Shown here piece by piece: positions 44,329 to 55,000 of a DNA stretch of 64,000 nucleotides; the first letter of the stretch is position 1, and every line of letters starts with the position of its first letter. This DNA comes from Macrolepiota albuminosa. Its lineage: Eukaryota; Basidiomycota; Agaricomycetes; Agaricales; Agaricaceae. The position numbers were made by a program, and so were the translations under genes. The stretch spans positions 164,567 to 228,566 of the forward strand of contig JAMWFC010000035.1 of NCBI GenBank assembly GCA_027475525.1. The letters run 5' to 3'. The notes below the pieces were generated by a model. The model was not told the origin of the DNA, searched no databases, and saw only the letters and a program-made list of their open reading frames with translations.

Positions 44329-45774
44329 TCAAAGCTTCGCTGCAGCCGTCCTACCCGCTGATCCGTACCGAGCTCCTCCGTCTAGGAGAGTGTGTGTTCC
44401 CGTGACATGAGCCGACGCCGGGGAGGCGAGGAAAAGTGCGACCCCGGCCATATCTTGAGGTGTGCCATATCGACCTATGGGTTTGCTGATCAGTCAGAAG
44501 AACACACGCAGAATTTGAAGTTGACAGTACCTGTTGGTTGTCCTGCAGCAAATGCTTCCTTACCAGCGTTTTGGAAGCCAAACGCTGTCATCTTGCTTGG
44601 AAAGAGCCTGAAGTTTCATCAGCAACGTAGGAGAAGGACGTAGAGACAAAACCAACCCAGGCATAATGGCATTCACGCTGCAAAAGTCGAAGAACTTGTT
44701 AGTCAGATACACTGCAGTGAGACATGAAGTCCCTACGTTACATGTTGACGCCCAAGCTTCAGTGCCAGGACCGAGGTGAGGTGATTGACTTGAAATTGTG
44801 ATTATTGAACAGGTGAGGTCGTGAAATAGCTGGGGACCAACCTGCCGCTTTACTTGGTTGATCTGTAAAGAACGGGGTAAGTGTGGAGGAAGGTTAGTCA
44901 TGCACAGAGGACGTACAACTCCATGTCCCGTTTCCATCTCTGCTGAGGGGGCCTTCGACTCGTGGGTCAGTCGCAGCTGTTGAAGAGATGTTTATGACAC
45001 GTCCGGGATCAAGGTTGTTGGCGTCCTTGGATAAGAGATCGGACAGGCTTCGCGGGTCATCATTGACTTGAGCTTACAGCCTGAGACACGCGACTTACCC
45101 AGAGGTCACTATAGCGAAAATGAATGAGCGTGAAGCAGAAAGATTGACTTAAACATACTGTAAAATATGGCTTTGACGTTGACATTAAATACATTGTCCC
45201 ATCCCTTGTCTTCCGGGAAATCGTTGTATGGCCCACCCCATGTGATGCCTGAGTTGTTGACAAGAACATGTAGCTTGCTTTCCCGCTTCTTGAACTCTGC
45301 AATCAGGGCATCGCATCCTGCCTTTGACTGAGCGAGTCGACGTCATTATGGAACTTCAATACATAAGACCTCAGACGTACGTTCACGTTGGCCTGGATCC
45401 ATTGCACTGGTATCGGGCATCCCTTGCTAATTTCTTCGACAGTCTGTTATTGAATTTGAGTATTCAAGCATCCGACTGCGCAAGAAGACTCACCTCCTTC
45501 AATTGTTGTGCCTTGCGAGCGGCAATGTAAACCTTGGCGCCGTTCTGGGCAAACCCTGCAGCTATCATCTTTCCGATGCCTGACCCTCCACCAGTAACAA
45601 GAACTAAATAGGAAACACAATCTATAGTGAATACACGCAAGTCGCGAAGGCACGGAAGACGTTACAGACCGATCTTCCCCTTGACATTGAATAGAGAGCT
45701 GGCAGTGAGATCTGCGTATCCTTGTTGAGGTCGATGCTTTGCAGATAAGCTATATACATACCTGGTGCCGACAT
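44329..45774 (-). CDS. Short-chain dehydrogenase/reductase (SDR)
   Basis: Twelve exons on the minus strand (45774-45762, 45711-45670, 45603-45494, 45443-45381, 45327-45159, 45108-45099, 45047-44917, 44862-44842, 44788-44737, 44677-44657, 44607-44531, 44474-44329) give 284 aa in frame. Rossmann motif T-G-G-G-S-G-I-G at 22-29, with A-A-R-K further on suggesting NADP(H). N-N-S-G at 100-103, I-N-I-S-S near 154-158, and catalytic Y-Q-P-S-K at 180-184. The C-terminus has the usual V-T-G-T-H and L-D-G-G. Agarics have many such SDRs, often labelled 3-oxoacyl-ACP reductase-like; the substrate cannot be read from sequence. One exon is only 10 nt and two are 21 nt; introns are about 50 nt. Confidence 0.9.
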
Positions 45775-47666
45775 TATGGCAAATACGTGTGATACAGGAG
45801 GAAAGAAGGATGGGTCGGAAGGTTAGTCAAATTTAGTCCAGATTTAAACATAAGTGGCATGGACAGCGGCTATTATACGGTTATGAAGGTGACCGGTTGA
45901 GCCGGGGATGATTCACACCCTCCGCAACAATCAGAAAATTCAGGTGTACGCAGGTACATAGATTTATACATCGACCAGCTACACATGAATAAGTCTGTAT
46001 AAGTAGTATAAGTAGAAGTCATGACATAATCTCCAAACAGACTTTTGATACAGTCAGAATGGTTGATCGGTGAGCAAATAACGCTATTTCAGTGTAGACC
46101 ATAATCCATTTGGTTATTTGACACATCTCAAGGATTTAGGTATTGCGTCCATTCCTTGCGCATGATCGTTAGCGAGACCTGGTGACCAATTCCTTGAGCC
46201 CAGACTAGGTAGAGCAGTTTATGCAGTTTATGATCGGAAGGTTGAATTGGTGACCACTTGGACCCCTGAGACTGAGATCGTCCGTAAATCAATCAGGTTC
46301 GTTTCCACCATAGGGATCAATTATTGAGTCGGATTCCTTTCTGCCGCTGCGACGCACCCCAGCCAAATAGACAAGCCGCCAAAGATTATGCGAAGAGAGT
46401 TCTACATTACAAAAATACGTTAAACGATCACATTTAGATAGACCGCAGTTTACACATACGGCGTAGGATAGCAGCAGCCCCTACCCCCGCCTCTTAGCCC
46501 TGCATAGCGGCTTGCCGGCGGTATAAGCACAGTTCATTCATTCATTCATTCCTTTCACTTGGGTCTGTGCTAACGATTGACTGTGGGTCCAATTACAATA
46601 ATATTCATAAGAGATGTTTCTAAAAGGGGAAAAACCTCAAGATGATAGGCACCAATTACAAAGTTTTCATCAAGATGTGTCACCGAACAAAAAAGGAATG
46701 CATACGGCTTCCTGCTGCTGAGCTTTCGTGTTTTTATGAGATCTTCCGAGAATCGACGTAATGTGTCGGCATCATGAGTTCCAGACGGTTACAGGCTCCA
46801 GTTTTTGATACTTTACATAGGTGGGACATACCCTTTGCCCCGATCCAAAAGTACTGCAAGTGCTCTTGAGGTCCTCCTAGTCTCTGTCAGTTTGTTGACC
46901 TATTTCAGAGTTTTTTTTTTCCCGGAAGCTCGACAGAGTTATGTGTACTATCTCCGTGTGGTTAAGAGCCTGAAACAAAACAAAGATCAGGTGGATCAAT
47001 AAATGCTTGATAGACAAGTAGACGACGAATTACACCCGCATAGTAAGTGACGGATAGCAAGGTATATGTTGCACTGTGAGGATACTCCGGGATATAGAAA
47101 AAGTCGAGGTGAGATGCTTTATGGAGGCTTTCTGCAAGTGAAGTGTTGACTTGTGCTTCCTTTTCCAGCGGGCAGGGATGAACTAACCCCGAAAGTCGCC
47201 TGGTTGTTAGTTGCTGATAGCTACCTGAAAGGTAACGCTCCTTAAAAAAAAGTGCAGTAGAATCTCGTTTACTAAAAGTCGGAATTTTAGTGTAATGTCG
47301 CACCGACTTCGCTGACACTCGGTCCTTCTTTCTGTCATTGAGTCATGGATTGGTACTCATATATAGTTTCATTTTGCCTCAGCAGTTGAACGGCGTCTAG
47401 TCTGTTTGTATACTGAGTGGCATCCGGCGTTGCGCTGTGAATATAATCATTTAAAGCCTTTTGGTACCATGGGACAATTTATTTCAATTTCATCTTATAC
47501 ACGATACAACATTTCATGGGCCTAACTAAGTAGACAGACAGAACTACTTTAGTTTGGCCTACAAGTACACAGAGGAAAAACCCAGCAATGTTATCAGAGA
47601 ATCTGTCCTCAATATCATATGACTTACATACTAGAAGTCAATGACAAGTGTTCGCAATACACCTCT
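45775..47666. other. Intergenic region, no supported gene
   Basis: About 1.9 kb between two minus-strand genes, including the SDR promoter. A short ATTC microsatellite lies near 46532-46550. The longest open frame (46962-47318, minus, 118 codons) has no recognisable domain and no splice partners I could find. Confidence 0.45.
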
Positions 47667-48529
47667 TCAGAAAGGAAGGAATTGTCCGATAACCCACCCA
47701 AAGGCTTTCTCATGAACAAAGAAAATGCCTTCGAGGAGATAACTGACGAGGGTATTCACAACGTCAGTATCATGTGTGGCATTGATCGCGATTTCCTGCG
47801 TCTCTTGATTGACACCGATGACGAAGAGAGCGTCCTTGGGTTCGCCGATGATGGTATCGGGGACACTGGATTTGATTTCCGAGGGCGTCTCTGCGCCAAC
47901 TTGGTAAAGGACCGACGAGTAGTCGGGACGCTCGACGAGGCCCCACGGAGTGGTTTCGACGAGCAAGCGACCGGAGCGCGTAGGCTGAGAGTCTGCAACG
48001 GCCCCGGCCATTGAGTCCTTGGTGAGACTCGCGGGATCATTTGGATCGACTGTTGGAGCCAGCCCCGTGGGTTTGTCCTGCATATGAGGATGTGCATGAT
48101 CGACTGTACTGACAGCTCTGTTGGTGTCGCGATCAGATGATAGGCTGCCCTGTCTCTCTGTGAGTTCCCAGAGAATTTCGAGGCGCGCCCCATCGCTATT
48201 GCTAAAGGTCGGTGTGAGGTGTGAAAAATGTGAGGATCATAGTAATATACACCTTGGGAAAGGGTGAGCTCCGTACATCTTGACAAGGCCCAAGAAGCCG
48301 TCCTCAATATTGGGATCGACATAGAAGGGTGCAACCTGGTGAGCGAATCAATGTAAAGGGCAGTATATGAAAAAGAAAGAAGTACCCTTTCTGTCTCAGA
48401 GGAATCGTACAAAGTTGCGCGCCACTCCTCTGGAGGGTTAGGCGAGAGCAGGTTTAGAGCAGTCACAAGAAATCCCGTGTTAGCGGGGAGACCCCGGATA
48501 TAAATCTTCTGCTTGACAGTGCCGACCAT
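47667..48529 (-). CDS. Unrecognised 253-aa protein
   Basis: Three exons on the minus strand (48529-48386, 48335-48253, 48201-47667) with clean GT-AG introns and matching phases. The protein begins M-V-G-T-V-K-Q-K-I-Y-I and has no signal peptide or membrane segment. The first 110 residues look like a beta-rich fold (G-L-P-A-N-T-G-F-L-V, W-R-A-T-L-Y, V-D-P-N-I). A polar linker follows, then W-G-L-V-E-R-P and a final hydrophobic segment. I recognise no family. The last 10-20 residues are uncertain: a donor-like GTGGGT in the F-G-W-V stretch could lead to another exon. It lies about 1.1 kb from the young retrotransposon, whose 3' end faces it. Confidence 0.65.
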
Positions 48530-49641
48530 GTTCAGAGTGCTACAGTAGAGGAAGTGACCAAGGTAGTGAGGTATGCCTACGTTTTCGTTGGCTTTTATAG
48601 ATAAATGGGTTGATGCGAGATATAATATACAGCCGACCTTCACGTAGGTACCACGGCATCCTCGCACGTACAATGCCAAGAGTGGGGTATCGTGACAATC
48701 TGAAAACGTACGGTGAAGATGTTGCAACATTCTGGACGAATACCTTCTTTACGAGATGTCCAATTCAAGTAGGCACAAAGAAGCTGAGGACGTACATCAC
48801 CTCACCTCACGTCAAGCTATCGTATTGTGTTGATGACCCATTACTCTGGAAGGTGTTCGTCCAAGAAATGTGAGATTTCAAAAAAAAAAATGATAGGAAA
48901 CCAACATCAAAGGAAAACGGTGCGTACTTATTGGTCGATGCATGTATTTACGTTTGACTCATCATCCCCGTTAGGTATAAGTACCCCCGTCTCGGGGCGC
49001 ATGTCTGACAGTAGGTCACGTGTGACGACCGTGTGCCCTTACCTTGTGCATAAGAAACCGAATAACAACCAATTTGAGTCTTTGTTCGTTAGCAATTGCG
49101 CCATGCCGAGGCAAATGGTACCACTGCTGTACTGGATTCACGTATCATTTATCTTGCAAAAACAATCGCTTCTGTTGATTCTGTCAGATAGCGCTTTGAT
49201 GTTATGACTGATGATAAGGATGTCAAATAAGTGGTCTATACTATGCAATAATGCATTATGTCTTCAATCAATGTCATGGAATCAGTTTCAGAGGATAGAT
49301 TATGCGATTTGCTGCTACGTCTGCCCTTGATATACACAGCCATAGTAATGTTTCAGCCTCTACAGCCATGGAGCATCCAAGCAACTCCATAGAACCGGTT
49401 TCTTGGATCATATGGTGTCTCTTACTAGGCTCTCCACGATTACCTACAGTACGGTTTTCTCCCTTGGTTCCATGCATTATATATCACCTCGACATCACTG
49501 ATATATTGATCAGCTAACCTGCCATAGTACCGCTAGTATGGCAGGTTTGTAGACCTGGATAATGATGAACTTACCTAGCTACTACCAATAAATGTTGAGT
49601 ATAAGTAACGTAGACCTCGGTTTTTGCCGTGCGCCGCAGCG
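48530..49641. other. Intergenic region left of the young gypsy element
   Basis: Promoter side of the unrecognised gene, then non-coding sequence. A perfect 11-bp inverted repeat (AACCTGCCATA ... TATGGCAGGTT) at 49516-49547 could form a hairpin with a 10-nt loop. CAGCG at 49637-49641 is the left target duplication of the element. Confidence 0.5.
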
Positions 49642-49849
49642 TGTGACGTGAGCCAGCCGGATTAGGATTGGGTCACGGCACACTGAGTAGAGTCTCGCGG
49701 TGTGAACTGTTGTAAGTCCTCGATTGCAAAACTGCCTAACTACAACATATGTTCTGGTATATAAGTAAGACTAAGCGGTAGTCAAGGAGCGTGATGTAAG
49801 TAGATTAAAGTATATGGGTATAAGGGTCACGTAGTCACGAACCGCTACA
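49642..49849 (-). repeat. 3' LTR of gypsy element 2 (208 bp)
   Basis: Plus-strand ends TGTGACGTGAG and CCGCTACA. Identical to 58970-59177. It is the 3' LTR because the coding strand is minus. Confidence 0.97.
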
Positions 49850-49859
49850 TACGCCCTCC
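49850..49859 (-). promoter_or_regulatory. Candidate polypurine tract of element 2
   Basis: On the minus strand GGAGGGCGTA immediately precedes the 3' LTR, the position expected for the plus-strand primer. From here to 50129 the element is untranslated. Confidence 0.5.
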
Positions 49860-50129
49860 AGCCGAACGGGTGGTCCTGGCTCGGCTTCAAGATAACTAGT
49901 AGATAAACTGACGGTAAATCAAGAAGGTCAAAGGAGGGTGGATCAATAGACAATGAGATTATCGAAATATCAATTAAGACTTAGCAAATAAAAGACGCAA
50001 GGGAGAGTGGGGGTCGAACCAACGACGTTAAAGGACTGTGGGAGAGTGGCCAGAATTGGCCATCTAGAAGCCGTAGGATCAAACTTCGAAATTTGTAGGT
50101 CGACACGTCGACTGCCAGACAACAGCTCC

Positions 50130-51937
50130 TCAAACATTGAGGTCGAGATCGAAGTCGGGGTCGTACAACACGTCGTGGGTTTTAGCAGACTCCAGATTCT
50201 TCATCTGAACATCTTCGGAGATGGGACCCGTCAGGACGGAGGGATCGCAAGTCCCTCGGGGGCTATCAGGTGCGTATCGATTCTCTAGAAAGGATCCATC
50301 TGCCCCTCTAACCACAGGACTACCTCGGGAGTTTCTCCCAATTTCCGCGCTCAAGGGTACAGGCTGGGAGCCGCGCGGAGCGGTCATCTGTGAGCTGGGC
50401 GGCGCGGGAGGCAAATTACTGGATTTGGACCCACGAGTGGGGGAGCGCGATCGATCGCGTCGCGACTCGTCGTCAGATAAGTCATCCCCATCACTCTCAT
50501 CTGAGTAGGACTCATTGCTATCCTCATTGTCTCGCTCCCTGCGCTCGTCACGACGCCGTTGGTAGAAATAGTTCTTGGTCGAATTGGCGATGTGAGGCTG
50601 CTGCAACGCGGCAAGGGTGGTATTGAGCATGACCGAGTTGACGTGTCCGTGGTTAGAGATCAGACCCATAGTGATGAGGTCACGGTATCGTTCCTTATCA
50701 ACGAAACGGGTGCGAATATGCTGGGATCGGACCCGATGCTCAGGTGCCTTCCATTTACCAGCATCATCGTCGTAGGTGGCAAACCGATACTTATATTGAT
50801 CAGCAGGTACCGAATTGAAGATCTTCGTAAAGGTATCGAACCCGAGGGGGGTGGCCTTCCGGGTACGTCCTCCATTCCGGCATAACTTCCGGTTGAATGA
50901 CAGATACTCAACCATCTGAAGGGGGTGAATGGTGTACCCAAACTTCATGTCTGGAGGAGTCAGACAGACGAACTGGGTCTTAGAGTCCTGGTGGACCCAG
51001 GGGTGGCGAGGCTGCTCGGGAGGACTGGGAAGATGCCCACGTTGATGGGATCGGTGTCCAAAAGGACCGTGATGTCCTCCACGGCCACGATGGGATCGGT
51101 AGGTGGGCATGACAGCGAAGTCGGAATGGATGGCGGGGGAGATGAGCCTGAGGTGAAAGAGGGGGAGGGATAGGAGGTCCTGATCTAGCTTACAGGTAAA
51201 TCCTCCCTCATTTAAACATGGTACCAGCTCAAGGCTTCCCAAATAAGACTGTGGGTCATCAGGGGGAGGTACGCCCACGCCATCCTGGAGCTCGGAAATA
51301 TGGTCTATTCCCAGCAGATCAAGGTAAGGCGTCAATATCTCAAGCTCGTCAACTTGTGAATAACTCATCCACGTCTTATCGCCAGCCTTCCAAAGAACTT
51401 CGAACATGGCATTGGCCCAGGTGCCCTTGTGTGATACAATCCGGTCAACTGCCCATTCAGTCGTATCCTCATTGACTATTTGTTCATCCAAGCGACCGGG
51501 GAACAACCGATCGTCATTAGGCTTATGTATTCGGAGCAGGGAAGCATGAAAAACATTATGAATTCCTCTCCGCTTCATGTCGGCAGGTAGTTTAACCTGA
51601 AATGAGCTATTCCCATAGTCCTCAGTGATGGGGTAAGGTCCTACAAACTTGGGGATAAATTTTCGAGTAAGTCCTTTCGGAAAACTCATATTCTCAGTAG
51701 ACACGTAAACCAAATCATTTACTGTGAATGGTACCATTCTTCTCTTACGATTGGCATCTCGGGTCTGTTTTATCCGAGCACCAATAATACTATCATGTGC
51801 TGCCATGATGGCTAAGCGCAGTCGCTGGGCAAAGACCCGCACACCTGGGAACTCTGACCTAGAGGCTGTTTGCCATATCATGGGTCTAGGCATCCGGCCA
51901 GTATTCAGAAAAAAGGGTGAGTATCCGGTCGTCTCTG
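50130..51937 (-). CDS. Element 2 polyprotein, integrase end, chromo domain and extension
   Basis: Frame-shifted continuation of the polyprotein. It starts in the integrase C-terminus (S-E-T-T-G-Y-S-P-F) and contains the G-P-Y-P-I SH3-like region. A chromo domain follows (W-A-V-D-R-I-V-S-H ... W-K-A-G-D-K-T-W), which directs chromoviruses to heterochromatin. After it comes an unusual extension of about 390 aa (about 51300-50130): a His/Gly/Arg-rich patch, a conserved-looking globular part (Y-K-Y-R-F-A-T-Y-D-D-D), then a Ser/Asp/Arg-rich tail (R-D-R-S-R-S-P-T-R). I recognise no family in the extension. Removing one copy of the 77-bp duplication joins this frame to the frame upstream. Confidence 0.88.
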
Positions 51938-52091
51938 ATCGTGCTGAGTTAATGGCGAACTCTACTGCTGGTAGCTTAGCAACCCAATCCTTTTGTGTAG
52001 GGCCAATACATTGAATCGTGCTGAGTTAATGGCGAACTCTACTGCTGGTAGCTTAGCAACCCAATCCTTTTGTGTAGGGCCAATACATTGA
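51938..52091. repeat. Exact 77-bp tandem duplication in integrase
   Basis: 51938-52014 and 52015-52091 are identical and abut exactly. Since 77 is not a multiple of 3, the second copy shifts the frame and truncates the polyprotein at 51962. The unit length equals that of the duplication at 29278-29434. Confidence 0.95.
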
Positions 52092-55000
52092 CGGATCATC
52101 TGAGTGATGGTTCTATTTGCTCGTTCAGTGGAGCCATCTGATTCTGGATGGTATGCTGACGACATTCGGAGTTGAGTTCCGATTAGCTCATGGAGGTGAG
52201 TCCAAAAAGTGCTTGTAAAATAAGAATCTCTGTCGCTGACAATTGCCCTTGGCAATCCATGATATCTGTAGACTTCACTGAATACCAGCTCAGCCACATT
52301 TCGGGCTGTGTAATCAGTACGACTAGGCACTATGTGTACCATTCCTGTTAACAAGTCAATGATGACAGTAATTGCATCATATGTTCCATTTCGATCTTTT
52401 GATTCCGGCAGAGGTCCTAAGAAATCAATTCCTATCACTTCCCATGGTTGGGTAGGTATTTTTAGAGGATTTAAGAGACCATATGGGCGTTGGTTATTAG
52501 GCTTACTACGCATACAAACAGTACAGGTTTCGCAGTACTTTCTGACATCCTTTTCCATAGTCTTCCACCAGACTATTTCCTGTAAGTAAGTGTAAGTCTT
52601 TCTATGCCCAAGATGGGCTAATAACGAATGTGCTTCTGAGATAACTATCTCACGGACACTCCTGCCATTAACAATGATTGATGGCACGCAAAGCTTTCTC
52701 TCTGTTGCCGTCCGAAGGTAAATTAAACCATCTTCGCATTCAAAATTCTTATAGGCCTTAGGATCTTCAAGGATCTTTTTGAATAGATTATCTTCAGCAT
52801 ATCTGTCTTTTAGCATGTCCAGTAAGTCGATCGGTTGTTTATTTCCTCTTAATAATTCCTCAATCGAGATGGGTGGCATCGCTTCAATCTGTTCTCGAAG
52901 TGCTTCTGACTGTGCTGCCAATTGCTCATCTCTTTCCTGTTCCGAGGAGTTGGTGACTTTGTCACCGTGTTGTTTATCCTTGTGTCTAGCTGGTATTCTA
53001 ATCAACAGTTTTTCATGCACAGGATCCGTTTCTCTATCTGTCCCGCCCTCCTTTTGTTTTTGAGGGCCCTTAAGAACAAAATGACGTTTCATTCTTGCGG
53101 CAAACTCTTTTGAGGTCTCTGGTCGTCCCGTTTCGGCAGGTTCAACACTGTTTCTATTGTTCCTCCGACTCAGAGGTGGTTCGATTCCCAGTGTAGCCAT
53201 GCTGGTCAGTTCGGATTGATCCTGTATCTCTGTGGCACTCTCGCCCTCCATTCCAACAAGAACAGGCATCAAAATCATATGCTCTCCCAGATAGTCATTG
53301 TCTATCACATCATGGTACGTGTATTCACTCCGAGATCTCACTGTACCTGACTCCTCATTCGAGTATAGTCGAGATAATGCATCTGACAAAATGTTTTCAG
53401 TACCTGGGACATAAATGACTTCAAAATCGAACTCCGAAATCTTCTCAAGCCATCTGGCTTGTCGTCCCGACAAGTTCTTTTGTTCCAGTAAGTGAATCAG
53501 TCCTTTGTGGTCCGTGTACCACTTAAATCGGACTCCTTGCAGGATGTCTCGGTACCTTAACATAGTTTCAACCCCCGCGAGCATCTCGACTTCATGGACA
53601 GGGTAATTCTGTTGAGCGGGATTAAGCTTCGCTGAGAAAAATGCTGATACGTCTGCCGTCTTCCAATCGTGTCCTTGACTAACAACACCAGCTATTCCTG
53701 TAGCGCAGCCGTCAGTCACAACATTCACTGGTGGCGCTTCGTTATCATATCTGATCGGTCTTCGATGGTGATCCTTACAGCGCATTGCAGAGTGCTTCAC
53801 ATCTTCGAAAGCTCGTTGATGGGTATGATCCCATCGGTAAGGGACAGTGTCCCCTGTGAGTGTATGTAACACTCCCATTGGAATCCTGACTCGATCGATG
53901 TCATCTGCCAGATAACCGGCCGCCCCAAGGAACCCCCTCAGCAGGTCGCGATTAGTTGGCGTTTTCCACTTTGACAGAGCATCGACCTTATCTGGGTCCA
54001 TGCGTATGCCCTTATCCGTGATTACTCGTCCTAACACTTTCATTTCAGCACATAAAAACTGAAGCTTCCGTTCACTCAGGTATAGCTTTTCTCTTTTCAG
54101 TATATCTAGAATTAACTTAACATGTTCAACGTGCTCTTCGAGCGAGTTAGAATATATTATTATATCATCGAGATATATGTCAACAAATCGACCAATGTAA
54201 GCCGCAAACAAATGGTTCATGAGAGCCTGGTAAGTGGCGGGCGCATTGCAGTCTCCCTGCTGGATAACATGGCTTACCATGTTTCCATCTGGTGTAGTCA
54301 CCGTTGTTCTTGGTACATGCTCAGGCTTTATACGAATTTGTTCGTATGCGTCCTGACCATCAATAATGGATCGATATTTAGCATTAGCAGCTCGCCTCAA
54401 GATTCCATCGATGTCAGGCAGGGGCGACGATTTCTTATAGGTGTTGGCATTCCTTGCTCGAAGATCTATCACACTTCTCAACCGAATCGGTTCACCAGGC
54501 TTCCCTGGCTTCTTCAAGAACATCATGGGTACAGCGTTGCCACTAGCTGTTACTTCCCATCGACCAGACTTGATGTAAGCTGCTCTTTTCTCGTCCCACA
54601 GAGGTCTTAGGGCTTCTGGACACCTAGAAGGTCTCCACGGATAGACTACGCCTTCATCTATTATTGGAATCTCATGGTTAATTGCCCGTAAGGGAGGCAG
54701 CGGGGTGTCAGTAGCCGATTTACAAATTGGCTTAGCGTAACGTTTCAACTCCTCTCTTACTTGGTCTAAACTCCGTTCGACCTGTTCTATTGCTCGAGAT
54801 GACAGTCGGGTGACTCCGGTCCCCTCTTTCATGGGCACAGCTTCGCTACTACCAACAATGACTCTAGGTGGATTGAGACCAATAGCCACTTTGTGTTGAT
54901 AGATCCAGGGAGTGCCCAGGATCATATCATACCCATGTAAGTTCATTACATCGAAATACCGAGGTCCTTTGATCTTCTGATATTCAATCTCTGCAGTGAT

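Noticed and set aside
47756..48730. 324-codon minus ORF
   Set aside because: It runs through two introns in another frame; the spliced model at 47667-48529 gives a better protein with phase-consistent exons.
50001..50060. tRNA-like T-arm (GGTTCGACC on minus) and two GGGAGAGTGG repeats in the untranslated 3' end of element 2
   Set aside because: No matching 5' acceptor half is present within tRNA length and the T-stem has a mismatch, so a tRNA gene is not supported.
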